A stretch of 64,000 bases of DNA from Vibrio sp. 14G-20 (GTDB taxonomy: Bacteria > Pseudomonadota > Gammaproteobacteria > Enterobacterales > Vibrionaceae). The position numbers were made by a program, and so were the translations under genes. The stretch is taken from positions 87,713-151,712 of the forward strand of contig NZ_JAPHPW010000012.1 in the NCBI RefSeq assembly GCF_026241515.1, written 5' to 3'. The notes under the pieces were generated by a model. It had not been told where the DNA came from and searched no databases. It worked only from the letters and a program-made list of their open reading frames with translations. This document shows, in pieces, positions 8,694-17,496 of the stretch (position 1 is its first letter; every line of letters begins with the position of its first letter).

Positions 8694-9709
8694 GCTGACT
8701 CCTCTAATTTAAAATGTGTTTTTAATGCAGGTGTATCGACCACGGATTGGATCAGATACAAAGGGCGATTCTTGGTTTCAATGAAAATACGACCTATGTA
8801 CTCTCCCATTAAACCAATACTCAAAAGTTGGATGCCGCCAAGGGCAAGCTGTACGACCATCATTGACGGATAGCCCGTAATGGGTTCGCCAAACATCAGG
8901 GTTTTGAACACGATGACCATCCCATACACAAAAGCAGTCAGCGCGACTAGGCCACCCAGTGCTGTAGCGATTCGCAGCGGGCGAATCGAGAACGAAGTAA
9001 TGCCATCCATCGCCAACCCAATAAGCTTGAGGTAATTCCACTTGGTCTCACCGCAGAAACGAGCGTCACGCTTAAACTGAATCGTTGCTTGTCTAAAACC
9101 TGGCCATGAAAAGATGCCTTTCATGTAACGGTTACGTTCAGGCAGTTGGTTGATATGGTCGACAACCTCTCGGCTTAATAGTCGAAAATCACCAACATTT
9201 TCTGGTACATCGATCTTCGCAGCCACGTTCATGACTTTGTAAAAGCTCGCCGCTGAAAACTTCTTAAACCAAGTTTCACCGTCACGCTGGTTGCGCTGCA
9301 TGTTGACGACGTCATAACCCTCACGCCACTTGGCAACCATTTGCGGGATAAGCTCAGGCGGATCTTGTAGATCTGCGTCTAACAGAATCACGGCTTGTCC
9401 GCGACAATGTTCAAGGCCAGCGCTCATGGCTGACTCTTTACCAAAGTTACGGCTTAAACCAATCACAGAAATCGAGCTATTGATTGAAGTGAATGAACTC
9501 ACCAAGTCCAAGCTGTTGTCTTTGCTGCCATCGTCGACATAAACAATCTCACTCGTGATCGGTAAGCTATCGAGAACCTTAGTGAGACGCGAGTGAAACT
9601 CTTCCAACACCTCTTGTTCATCGTAGAAAGGCACAATGATAGACAGAGAGACCGCAGGGTTTATCTGCGATGTAGATATCTTGGGGCGGCTAATATGAAG
9701 TTCAGACAT
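8690..9709 (-). CDS. GtrB/ArnC-type family 2 glycosyltransferase
   Basis: A 339-residue polyprenyl-phosphate glycosyltransferase. The GT2 domain occupies residues about 20-250, with 'LSIIVPFYDEQEVLEEF', 'EIVYVDDGSKDNS' and the metal-binding 'LLDADLQDPPEL'; two membrane helices follow near residues 250-310. Known relatives load a nucleotide-activated sugar onto undecaprenyl phosphate at the cytoplasmic face. It is first in the three-gene minus-strand operon and is divergent from a two-component system with 125 bases between them, so the operon may be regulated by that system. Confidence 0.9.
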   Translation of the reverse strand: MSELHISRPKISTSQINPAVSLSIIVPFYDEQEVLEEFHSRLTKVLDSLPITSEIVYVDDGSKDNSLDLVSSFTSINSSISVIGLSRNFGKESAMSAGLEHCRGQAVILLDADLQDPPELIPQMVAKWREGYDVVNMQRNQRDGETWFKKFSAASFYKVMNVAAKIDVPENVGDFRLLSREVVDHINQLPERNRYMKGIFSWPGFRQATIQFKRDARFCGETKWNYLKLIGLAMDGITSFSIRPLRIATALGGLVALTAFVYGMVIVFKTLMFGEPITGYPSMMVVQLALGGIQLLSIGLMGEYIGRIFIETKNRPLYLIQSVVDTPALKTHFKLEESA

Positions 9710-9834
9710 AATACGTTCTTCTATTTTTTAATCTGAAGCCAATCTACCCCCTCATAAGTGAAAGTTATGTTATTGACATATTTTTCACGCTCACTCAGGA
9801 TAATGTTACCGTCTATTTCTGTATGAGAATCAAA

Positions 9835-10512
9835 ATGAAACGAGTTCTATTAGTCGAAGATAACCGCGAAATTGCAGGCGTATTGTTTGATTATTTTGAG
9901 TGTATTGGCATGGAACTCGATTACGCGGACAACGGTGAGCTTGGCTTGCAACTCGCGATGGATAGCTCTTTTGATATCATCATATTAGATCTGATGCTTC
10001 CTAGAATGGACGGCCTAACGGTTTGTAACAAGCTAAGAGATCAAGGCAATACAACTCCAATACTGATGCTTACCGCATTGGATAGCCGTGAAGACATGTT
10101 AAAAGGGTTTAAACACGGTGCCGATGATTACCTGACCAAGCCTTTCGATTTGGATATTTTAGAAGCAAGAATGAACGCACTAGTTCGTCGTTACCGCGGA
10201 AAAGTTGCGTCCTCTAAATTGCAGTTTGACGAACTCACCATCGACCAAAAAACGCGTAAAGCTTACCGCCAAGATAAGCCGCTCGCACTCAACCCAACCA
10301 CTTACACCATCCTTGAGATGTTGTGCCAAAAAGCACCTGAAGTGGTTACTCGCGAAGATATCTCCTACAAACTCTGGGAAGAAGACGAACCCAACAATGA
10401 TGTGTTGCGCAGTCACATCTATCAATTACGAAACCAACTCGACAAACCTTTTGACACTCAGATGTTGATTACCGTCCCTAAAGTTGGATTCCGTCTGGAG
10501 TCATCAAATTGA
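9835..10512 (+). CDS. OmpR/PhoB family response regulator
   Basis: About 225 residues. The receiver domain has the acidic pair E8-D9, the phosphoacceptor D52 ('IILDLMLPRMDG') and K102 ('YLTKPFD'). The C-terminal winged helix ends 'YQLRNQLDKP' and 'LITVPKVGFRLE', typical of the OmpR class. I chose the ATG at 9835 because GAGA lies about 7 bases upstream; the ATG at 9823 has no ribosome site. The stop overlaps the kinase start (TTGA), so the two are translationally coupled. Divergent placement from the glycosyltransferase operon suggests control of surface glycan modification, which is an inference. Confidence 0.9.
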   Translation: MKRVLLVEDNREIAGVLFDYFECIGMELDYADNGELGLQLAMDSSFDIIILDLMLPRMDGLTVCNKLRDQGNTTPILMLTALDSREDMLKGFKHGADDYLTKPFDLDILEARMNALVRRYRGKVASSKLQFDELTIDQKTRKAYRQDKPLALNPTTYTILEMLCQKAPEVVTREDISYKLWEEDEPNNDVLRSHIYQLRNQLDKPFDTQMLITVPKVGFRLESSN

Positions 10513-11795
10513 TTTTAAATGTTCTCACGAGCACTAAAACCCTGACCGGCCGCTTAGCTGTTTTCTTTGGGCTAATGGCCGTGATTGTATCGGCCTTTGT
10601 CTATTTAGTTTTTGTTGCTGCACTCTACATGTCAGAAGATCGCGTCGGTGAAAGACGCATCCTGATTGACCGTAACCATGCGGTTGGTTTATTCCAAGCA
10701 GGCGAAAGCGGTGAGTTAAGAATTGATGATCTTACAATCGCCTACAATGACCCAGCGTTGATACCTGCCAAATACTTAAACTACATTAAAGGCAAAAGAA
10801 GCTTCATCGGTGAGGTTGGTGAAGAACCTGAATCACGAATGGTGTATGTAGGTGAGTATTCTGATGAAGGTGAAACCTACCCAATCATCCTGCTTTCTGA
10901 AATCGACCGCGTCGAGTTTGAGATTTACGAACTGGTTTATGCAACCACCTTTGTACTGACGTTACTTTCTATTCTAATTTTTAGCTTTGGTGCTTTACTT
11001 TATCGATTGTCCAAACGACTGATTGAACCCTTTAACGCTTTATCTGAACAACTTGAGTCTAACAAACTCAACCTCAACGAAGAGTTTGGTGTGAGTGATG
11101 ATGCGGCGGTAGAGTTTCGCCAACTGACCGATCAGCTTAATCAATATCGAAGAGAAATCAATTCACTACTCAAGCGTGAACAAGCCTTTGCTCGCTATTC
11201 AAGCCATGAATTGAGAACACCGCTGACTGTTGCTCGCGGGGCAAATAAGTTACTCCTTCGCAGTGAAACGACTGAATTTCAATCTCGCCAGGTTGAGCGT
11301 ATCGATGACGCCATTGTTCAGATGTCAGAGATGGTCGATGCACTACTAGGCCTCGTACGTTATGAAAGAAATAGTGACGATGCGCCACCGCGACTATTTA
11401 GCCAACAAGAGTTAGAGACTATCGTCTCCAAAAACTCCGCACAGGCGGATGAGAAAGATGTCGAAATCTCAATGCACGTTCAATCAGAACCAACCATTCA
11501 AGCCACCAGCGCGATAATGAATATGCTGGTCGGAAACTTGTTGAGAAATGCCATTGCAGCAACCAATAGCGGCACTGTAACCATCACCCTCTCCCAAGAC
11601 AGTCTTGTGATTGAAGACCAAGGCGAAGGCCTACAGGAACAATACAACCCGAATGGGCATGGATTGGGTTTATTGATTGTCGAGGACTTATGTCAACGCT
11701 TCCAATGGGGCTTTGAATTGGTCAATCGCAGCTGTGGTGGCTGCACCGCGAGAATCGACTTTCAAACCGATTCTCCCTTGTCCATACCAGAGTAA
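10509..11795 (+). CDS. Sensor histidine kinase paired with the upstream regulator
   Basis: A 428-residue membrane kinase. Two membrane helices (about 17-39 and 143-165) enclose a periplasmic sensor loop of about 100 residues. A HAMP-like linker follows, then the dimerisation domain with H233 in 'YSSHELRTPLTVARG', and an ATPase domain with 'NLLRNAIAA', 'EDQGEGL' and 'GHGLGLLIVEDLC'. The start is TTG at 10509, overlapping the stop of the response regulator; no in-frame ATG occurs before the first membrane helix. A hairpin at 11895-11924 may end the unit. The signal is unknown; the periplasmic loop shows no cluster of acidic residues as in PhoQ. Confidence 0.88.
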   Translation: MILNVLTSTKTLTGRLAVFFGLMAVIVSAFVYLVFVAALYMSEDRVGERRILIDRNHAVGLFQAGESGELRIDDLTIAYNDPALIPAKYLNYIKGKRSFIGEVGEEPESRMVYVGEYSDEGETYPIILLSEIDRVEFEIYELVYATTFVLTLLSILIFSFGALLYRLSKRLIEPFNALSEQLESNKLNLNEEFGVSDDAAVEFRQLTDQLNQYRREINSLLKREQAFARYSSHELRTPLTVARGANKLLLRSETTEFQSRQVERIDDAIVQMSEMVDALLGLVRYERNSDDAPPRLFSQQELETIVSKNSAQADEKDVEISMHVQSEPTIQATSAIMNMLVGNLLRNAIAATNSGTVTITLSQDSLVIEDQGEGLQEQYNPNGHGLGLLIVEDLCQRFQWGFELVNRSCGGCTARIDFQTDSPLSIPE

Positions 11796-11894
11796 ATAAA
11801 CTCGTAGTACTAAGTACAATATCCAACGAAAACTTGATTTAGTTGGTTTACAGAGCTCGCTCGCTACTAGATACTCGTGGGTCCTATTTGATTT

Positions 11895-11924
11895 AAAAAT
11901 GCTGGCTATTTAGTCAGCATTTTT
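11895..11924 (+). terminator. Rho-independent terminator after the two-component genes
   Basis: A 10-bp stem (AAAAATGCTG / CAGCATTTTT) with a partly paired loop. It ends about 10 bases before the ATG of the next gene, so it could also act as a leader hairpin for it. Confidence 0.75.
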
Positions 11925-11934
11925 CCTAAGTGCG

Positions 11935-12864
11935 ATGAAACTAAATAATAGCCCTGTAACTCAGCATCAATTTAACGACCACACCTTTTTCTTAAAGCGT
12001 GACGATCAGCTTCACTCCCACTTTTGCGGTAACAAAGCCAGAAAGTTCATGAAGCTACTGGAAGATGAGCACCCAAACACCACCACTCTAATAAGTTATG
12101 GTTCCGCGCAGGCTAACTCTCTGTTTTCACTCGCAGCACTTGCAAAGATCAAAGGTTGGACGCTTGAGTTTTACGTTGACCACCTTCCTCAGTGGCTACA
12201 AGAACGCCCTATAGGAAATTACCGCGGCGCGATTGATCTTGGGGCTAAGGTTATTTCAACCCAAGAGATGGGCTCGAAACTTCATCCACAAGAGTATATT
12301 GAGCAAGTAAGACAGCCAGATTCACAATGCATTCTGTTACCAGAAGGTGGACGCTCTCAGCTTTCTGAATACGGCGTGAAGCAACTGGCGATGGAAATAC
12401 TCAGCTGGACTCGTTTTGAAAACAAACACGATTTCGCGGTGGCACTGCCAGCTGGCACAGGAAGCACGGCTCTGTATCTGCATAAGCATTTAAAAGTGCA
12501 CAACATCCCGGTTTTAACCTGTGCATGTGTTGGAGGCAGTGAGTACTTAACACAGCAGTTCAATGAACTTGGCGAAACCGATCACCCACAGATCTTACCG
12601 CTAAAAACCAAGCACCACTTTGGTAAGCTGTATCAACAGGACTATCAAACTTGGTTGGATCTGCAAGAACAAACTGATATTGAATTCGACCTGCTCTACG
12701 ACCCACTGATGTGGCAATGCTTAGAACAATGGCAAGAAGACAACCCAGCCAAAACCATTATCTATATCCATCAAGGCGGCATCCTAGGCAACGAGTCGAT
12801 GTTGCCGCGCTATCAGCGTAAATATCCAAAGATGTGCCGCAGCACGACCAACGCTTCCTGGTAA
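11935..12864 (+). CDS. PLP enzyme, ACC deaminase/D-cysteine desulfhydrase family
   Basis: A 309-residue fold-type II pyridoxal-phosphate enzyme. The PLP lysine is expected at K34 in 'CGNKARKF', with 'SYGSAQANSLFSLA' as the asparagine loop and 'LPAGTGSTALYL' as the phosphate-binding loop. Family members deaminate 1-aminocyclopropane-1-carboxylate or desulfhydrate D-cysteine; in enterobacteria and vibrios D-cysteine or a related D-amino acid is more likely. The substrate cannot be settled from sequence. The start ATG at 11935 directly follows a hairpin, and no strong Shine-Dalgarno sequence is visible. A G-U-containing 13-bp hairpin at 12923-12957 ends the gene. Confidence 0.85.
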   Translation: MKLNNSPVTQHQFNDHTFFLKRDDQLHSHFCGNKARKFMKLLEDEHPNTTTLISYGSAQANSLFSLAALAKIKGWTLEFYVDHLPQWLQERPIGNYRGAIDLGAKVISTQEMGSKLHPQEYIEQVRQPDSQCILLPEGGRSQLSEYGVKQLAMEILSWTRFENKHDFAVALPAGTGSTALYLHKHLKVHNIPVLTCACVGGSEYLTQQFNELGETDHPQILPLKTKHHFGKLYQQDYQTWLDLQEQTDIEFDLLYDPLMWQCLEQWQEDNPAKTIIYIHQGGILGNESMLPRYQRKYPKMCRSTTNASW

Positions 12865-12922
12865 TTGTTCTTCTTACTTCTAACTCAAGCAATTTAAATT
12901 CTCGTGTTCTGAAAACATCGCC

Positions 12923-12957
12923 AAACAGCCATCACACTTCATAAGTGATGGTTGTTT
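12923..12957 (+). terminator. Rho-independent terminator of the PLP enzyme gene
   Basis: Stem AAACAGCCATCAC / GTGATGGTTGTTT (one G-U pair), 9-base loop, short T-rich end. Confidence 0.75.
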
Positions 12958-13084
12958 AACATATTTCACCTTCATTTTTCACCTCTACTATTACACTTCA
13001 AATTAGAGACAGAAATCTGGCGAGAATCATCGCGTTATCTATACTTTCGATTGGAACGTCAATTGTCATCGAAAGGAATAACGC

Positions 13085-13822
13085 ATGCGAAAACTCACTA
13101 CGCTCGGCCTGTTTTCAGTTTTACTGCCCTTCTCAGCGATTTCAGGAGAAAACGTCACTTATCAAGTCGATGGGATGGATTACGAAGGTTATTGGAGTGA
13201 AGCCAGTGACCAAGCGCCTTTGGTACTGCTTATACACGATTGGGATGGCTTAACCGATTACGAAAAAAAGCGTTCTGAGATGCTCAACGAACTGGGTTAC
13301 AACGTGTTCGCCATAGACCTATTTGGTAAAGGCATTCGCCCGACGGAAGTGAAAGACAAAAAACAACACACAGGCGAACTGTATAAAGACCGAGAGAAAA
13401 TGCGTGCGCTACTCAACGCTGGTGCTATGGAAGCGAAAAGACTTGGCGGCAACTTAGATAACAACGTAATGATGGGATACTGTTTCGGCGGAGCCGCTGT
13501 ATTGGAAGCCGCTCGTGCGGGCATTCCTTCGAAGGCTTACGTCACCTTCCATGGCGGTTTGTCAACACCAAAAGGCCAAGACTACTCTCAGACTAAAGCC
13601 CCAGTTGTCGTATTCCACGGCACAGCTGATGCCATGATCTCAATGGAAGATTTTGGCAACCTCGCCGCTGAACTTGAAACGACCAAGGTTCCACATGAAA
13701 TGATCACCTACAGTGGCGCTCCACATGCGTTTACTGTGTTTGGCTCAAATAACTATCAAAATGAAGCCGACCAAAAATCCTGGGATCGCTTCACTCATGT
13801 GTTAGAAACCACCACCAGATAA
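13085..13822 (+). CDS. Dienelactone hydrolase family protein with signal peptide
   Basis: A 245-residue alpha/beta hydrolase. Residues 1-20 look like a Sec signal peptide, so the enzyme is probably periplasmic. The triad of the dienelactone hydrolase class is visible: nucleophile C133 in 'MGYCFGGAAV', D182 in 'FHGTADAMI' and H214 in 'GAPHAFTVF'. The true substrate is unknown; ring-cleavage genes are absent nearby, so a general esterase role is as likely as lactone hydrolysis. The ATG at 13085 follows GGAATAACGC, with AAAGGAA about 8 bases upstream. A perfect 11-bp hairpin separates it from convergent dadA. Confidence 0.88.
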   Translation: MRKLTTLGLFSVLLPFSAISGENVTYQVDGMDYEGYWSEASDQAPLVLLIHDWDGLTDYEKKRSEMLNELGYNVFAIDLFGKGIRPTEVKDKKQHTGELYKDREKMRALLNAGAMEAKRLGGNLDNNVMMGYCFGGAAVLEAARAGIPSKAYVTFHGGLSTPKGQDYSQTKAPVVVFHGTADAMISMEDFGNLAAELETTKVPHEMITYSGAPHAFTVFGSNNYQNEADQKSWDRFTHVLETTTR

Positions 13823-13841
13823 GCAGCAACACTCAAACCAA

Positions 13842-13875
13842 ATCAGCCCATGCTTAATGATAAACATGGGCTGAT
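13842..13875. terminator. Hairpin between convergent hydrolase and dadA genes
   Basis: Perfect 11-bp stem (ATCAGCCCATG / CATGGGCTGAT) with a 12-base loop. T-runs are weak on both strands, so it may terminate inefficiently or act mainly as a 3' stabiliser. Confidence 0.6.
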
Positions 13876-13900
13876 TCGTATGACCAAGTATTTGGATGAA

Positions 13901-15154
13901 CTACATGTATCGATGAATACTCAAGTCGTCTGTTTTTATATCGCAATCAGAACCACTAACCACACTCGCTAACAGCTTTCCTGAACCACATGCCATCGTC
14001 CAACCCAAGGTTCCGTGACCAGTATTGGTAAACAGATTCTTAATTGGCGTCTTGCCGATGATAGGCGTGCCATCTGGCGTCATCGGCCTTAACCCTGTCC
14101 AGTACTCTGCCTTAGAGAAGTCTCCCGCTTGTGGGAAAAGGTCTTTAATCACCATATCAATCGTAGCTTTGCGTTTGTCTGGAATCAGGTAATTAAAACC
14201 AGCAAGCTCTGCAGTCCCTGCAATACGAATTCGGTCATCGAAACGAGTCATCGCTACCTTATAGGTCTCATCCATAACCGTTGAAGTCGGTGACTTATCC
14301 GCACTCACGATCGGCAGTGTCAACGAATACCCCTTCACTGGATAAACAGGAATCGATAAGTCCACTTGCTTGAGCAATTCACGAGAGTAGCTTCCCGAAG
14401 CCACCACATAAGCGTCCGCTTTGAATTCACCTTGAGTTGTCGTAATGCTCTTTATGGTTTGGTTCTGATGATTCAAACTCACCACTTCAGTATCAAACAC
14501 GAACTGAACGCCAAGCGCCTTTGCTTTCTCAGTTAAGGCTAAACAGAACTGGTGGCAATCACCCGTTTCATCATGAGGTAAGTATAAGCCGCCCACCAGC
14601 TTGTCTTTCACGTCAACTAATCCCGGTTCCACCGACAGACACTGATCAACACCAAACAGAGAGTGTTCGATTCCACTCTCTTTTAGCAGCTTCATATCCT
14701 GCTGAATAGCGTCCAGTTGCTTCTCGCTTCTGAATACTTGCAGCGTCCCTTTCTGCCTACCTTCATAAGCCAGTTGTTCACTGTTTCTTAGGTGAGTCAA
14801 ACAATCTCGGCTGTAGTTAGCGACTCGCAACATGCGCGATTTATTCTGTGCGTACTTGGCTTGATTGCAGTTGGCGAGCATCTTAGTCGCCCAAGAAACT
14901 AATTCGGGAGAAAGTGACGGTTTCACTTTTAGTGGCGCATGCTCTTGGGTGAGCCACTTCATTGCTTTCAACGGAATACCAGGAGCAGCCCATGGTGAAG
15001 AATAACCGTAAGAAATTTGCCCAGCATTCGCAAAGCTGGTTTCTTTACCACTGTTATCTTGACGATCAATAACCGTGACCGAGTGGCCTTCTTTCGCCAA
15101 ATACCATGCGCTGGTCAACCCAATAACACCACTGCCAATAACGATAACTTCCAT
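13901..15154 (-). CDS. dadA: D-amino acid dehydrogenase DadA
   Basis: A 417-residue FAD enzyme that oxidises D-amino acids, chiefly D-alanine, to keto acids and passes electrons to the respiratory chain at the inner face of the membrane. The N-terminal dinucleotide-binding motif 'VIGSGVIGLTSAWYLA' and 'SFANAGQISYGYSSPWAAPG' are diagnostic of DadA, as is the C-terminal 'FTNTGHGTLGWTMACGSG'. The length matches the family (about 417-432). A LysR gene lies 129 bases upstream on the same strand; in other bacteria dadA is controlled by Lrp and is next to alanine racemase dadX, which is not seen here. Confidence 0.93.
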   Translation of the reverse strand: MEVIVIGSGVIGLTSAWYLAKEGHSVTVIDRQDNSGKETSFANAGQISYGYSSPWAAPGIPLKAMKWLTQEHAPLKVKPSLSPELVSWATKMLANCNQAKYAQNKSRMLRVANYSRDCLTHLRNSEQLAYEGRQKGTLQVFRSEKQLDAIQQDMKLLKESGIEHSLFGVDQCLSVEPGLVDVKDKLVGGLYLPHDETGDCHQFCLALTEKAKALGVQFVFDTEVVSLNHQNQTIKSITTTQGEFKADAYVVASGSYSRELLKQVDLSIPVYPVKGYSLTLPIVSADKSPTSTVMDETYKVAMTRFDDRIRIAGTAELAGFNYLIPDKRKATIDMVIKDLFPQAGDFSKAEYWTGLRPMTPDGTPIIGKTPIKNLFTNTGHGTLGWTMACGSGKLLASVVSGSDCDIKTDDLSIHRYM

Positions 15155-15283
15155 TGCATCCGCCTTTTATGTCACGCAACATTCTTGTAACTTTCGGACA
15201 CTTTATTGAGCGAGCATTGACTTAACAATACAGTTAGCGTTGATAAAAAGTCATCACTTAATAATTAAAAGAAATACCCGGGA

Positions 15284-16216
15284 TTACAGAACGATAGCGT
15301 GGGCATCGCTACGTAAAAAAGACGTGTTCTCCATTAAAAACTCAAGGAAGGTTTCGGCTTGAATACTCAACTCTCTTCCTTTCAAAGACTGCACCTTAAC
15401 GGTCGCTTTAGATAACACCTCAATCTCAGTCGGCACGACTTCTATACGGCCTGATTCTATCTCTTCGAGAACCGTCAGCTTAGGCATAAAAGTGACGCCA
15501 AGCCCCGCAACAACAAAGTTAGTCAGCGCAGTCACCGAGTTAGTTTGTAATTTAGGTTGGAGATTGAAATGCGACATTTGCTCGGCTTGTTTCACTAGTC
15601 GTCCCATGCCAGTCGAAGTGTCAATCAAAGCCAGCGACACATCTTTGATTTCTTGCAGCGTCACAGATGTCTCTTTCATTGTTAGAAAGTGCCCTTTCGG
15701 AGCGATAAGTTCTAATGGGTGACTGCGTTCCACATGCGTTCGTAGTTTTGGATGCGGTGCTGCTGCGTAAGTGATGGCAAAATCGATCTGCTGATCTTCA
15801 AGCATTTTAACTGCATCAAGAGCACCGGCTATTTCTATCGACAAGTTGATGTCCGGATAACGGGTCATAAAGGTCTGCATCGGCTCAGACACTAGATTAG
15901 TGATAAACCCTTCACCTATCGCAATACTGACGCTACCACCAGTCAGATTTTTAAGCTTGGTCAATTGAGTTAATACTGCAGCCTCACCTCTTATAATGGT
16001 GCGATAGTGATTCAACAACTCGTTTCCCGCTTCCGTTAAATAGGACTGGCGGTTGTTGCGCTCCCACACCTTCATCTCAACCTGATCTTCAAGTTGGGAC
16101 AGCATACGACTCACTGCTGCAGGATCAACATTCAACATCTTCGACGCCTTACGTAACGACCCGTATTTCGATAAAGCATTAAGGTATTCCAGCGCGCGGA
16201 TATTAAAGTGGTGCAT
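15284..16216 (-). CDS. LysR-family transcriptional regulator
   Basis: A 310-residue LysR protein. The helix-turn-helix is at residues about 5-65 ('LEYLNALSKYGSLRKASKML' region, with 'DPAAVSRMLSQLE'), and the effector domain starts near residue 90 ('GGSVSIAIGEGF') with a 'VVAGLGVTFMPKL' loop. It is on the same strand as dadA, 129 bases upstream, rather than divergent as is usual for LysR targets; whether it controls dadA is uncertain. The ATG at 16216 has GGAAG about 7 bases upstream. A 247-base gap without a gene separates it from the DHH gene. Confidence 0.85.
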   Translation of the reverse strand: MHHFNIRALEYLNALSKYGSLRKASKMLNVDPAAVSRMLSQLEDQVEMKVWERNNRQSYLTEAGNELLNHYRTIIRGEAAVLTQLTKLKNLTGGSVSIAIGEGFITNLVSEPMQTFMTRYPDINLSIEIAGALDAVKMLEDQQIDFAITYAAAPHPKLRTHVERSHPLELIAPKGHFLTMKETSVTLQEIKDVSLALIDTSTGMGRLVKQAEQMSHFNLQPKLQTNSVTALTNFVVAGLGVTFMPKLTVLEEIESGRIEVVPTEIEVLSKATVKVQSLKGRELSIQAETFLEFLMENTSFLRSDAHAIVL

Positions 16217-16392
16217 TCAACTTCCTTGTGATTCAACTGACACTAAGAACAAGCGTCTCATAAATTCGGCATTAACCTATATTCCAATTTGATGAGATAG
16301 GGTTTGCGCTCATCAACTTGTGCACCGAGTCACTTCAAGGCATTACATTAAAGGCTGATATAGATTTTTTTAGCTTGCTGTAGATAAAACAA

Positions 16393-16416
16393 AGGCGACA
16401 ACTTTCGTTATCGCCT
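16393..16416 (-). terminator. Terminator of the envelope operon (GNRA loop)
   Basis: On the minus strand: AGGCGATAAC, loop GAAA, GTTGTCGCCT (one G-U), then TTGTTTT. A strong stem capped by a GNRA tetraloop, 48 bases after the stop of the DHH gene. Confidence 0.88.
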
Positions 16417-16463
16417 GTTGAGTTAATGCTTCTTATAGGCCGAAAATATCTTTAAGGATGGAC

Positions 16464-17456
16464 TTAGGCATCAAGCACAAGGTTAGGCCGAACTAGATCA
16501 TAAAGGTAATCTAGTTCATCATTTTGCTGAAGCTGACGGTTGATAATGCCACCAGCCATATGAGGATGACCGCCACCAAAGCCAATTCCTGTATCGTTCA
16601 ATACCTTTCGAACAATTTTCGCCACATTGTTTTTTGAACACTCAGAACGAAGAGAAATAAAAGATTTTTCACTACTTCTAGCCGTTAGAACGACGATATC
16701 AAGCTCATCAACACTTAGCAGAAAATCACCTAATACACCGAGCATATTTTTAGGACAACCTTCGGGAAGAGCAGCAAATGCGGCATTTTTTTCACGGCGC
16801 AAACTTGAAAGCATCACATTGAAGAGTTGTAACTCATGGAACTCAACTTGGTTTCGACAAATCTTATTCACGATCGCGTTGTCGGCTTTGGCTTGCAGAT
16901 ACGCAAGCGCTTTAAGATCTGAAGCACTTACACTTCGAGTGAAGTTGGCTGTATCAAAACTCAAACCGACCAGCAATGCTGTGGCCACTCGCTTAGGTAT
17001 ATCAACGGAGAAATACTGATAGTACTCAACCATAATGGTGGCAGTTGCACCATAATCGGATCGAATATCGCTATACCAAACCGACGCAGGCGCTTCCACC
17101 TGATGATGGTCGATAACACCGACTTCCTCGCCAGTAAAATCAGTAATGTTCTTCTCACCAATACAACCATCAATCACGATGATTTTATCGTCCGGCTTTA
17201 GACACAGATCTTCGGGTTTATACACTGGTATTTCGAGCCAATCGATAAGATTTCGTAGTGACACTCTATCGATGTGTCCTTTGAAGGTGATGAACGGATT
17301 CAAGCCTTGTTCTTTAAGCAGGTACGCCAGCGCATAAGCAGAAGAGATCGCATCATGGTCTGGAAAATCATGAGCTTGTACAATCACTCTTTTATTCGCT
17401 TTCAGCCTTTCTAGAAAAGCTTCAAATTCAATATTTGCCATTTCGAAATCGCTCAT
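16464..17456 (-). CDS. DHH family phosphoesterase
   Basis: A 330-residue soluble DHH/DHHA1 protein. Motif I is 'HDFPDHDAISSAYALAYLL' with the metal-binding D-x-D; motif III is 'GVIDHHQVEAP'; the DHHA1 part ends with 'GIGFGGGHPHMAGG'. Family members hydrolyse short RNAs, cyclic-di-AMP-derived pApA, pAp or pGpG; this protein lacks sensory domains and is far too short for RecJ. The specific substrate is unknown. It is last in the minus-strand cluster, 40 bases after the coiled-coil membrane protein, with GAGG before its ATG, and is followed by a strong terminator, so co-transcription is likely. Confidence 0.88.
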   Translation of the reverse strand: MSDFEMANIEFEAFLERLKANKRVIVQAHDFPDHDAISSAYALAYLLKEQGLNPFITFKGHIDRVSLRNLIDWLEIPVYKPEDLCLKPDDKIIVIDGCIGEKNITDFTGEEVGVIDHHQVEAPASVWYSDIRSDYGATATIMVEYYQYFSVDIPKRVATALLVGLSFDTANFTRSVSASDLKALAYLQAKADNAIVNKICRNQVEFHELQLFNVMLSSLRREKNAAFAALPEGCPKNMLGVLGDFLLSVDELDIVVLTARSSEKSFISLRSECSKNNVAKIVRKVLNDTGIGFGGGHPHMAGGIINRQLQQNDELDYLYDLVRPNLVLDA

Positions 17457-17496
17457 TGAAAACTAGCCTCCGAAGAGGCTATAGAAGTAAGAGACT

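Noticed and set aside
16960..17173. Minus-strand frame inside the DHH gene in a second reading frame
   Set aside because: It overlaps a strongly conserved gene in the same direction and has no ribosome site.
16464..17456. DHH protein as RecJ exonuclease
   Set aside because: 330 residues is too short, and the OB-fold and extra domains of RecJ are missing.
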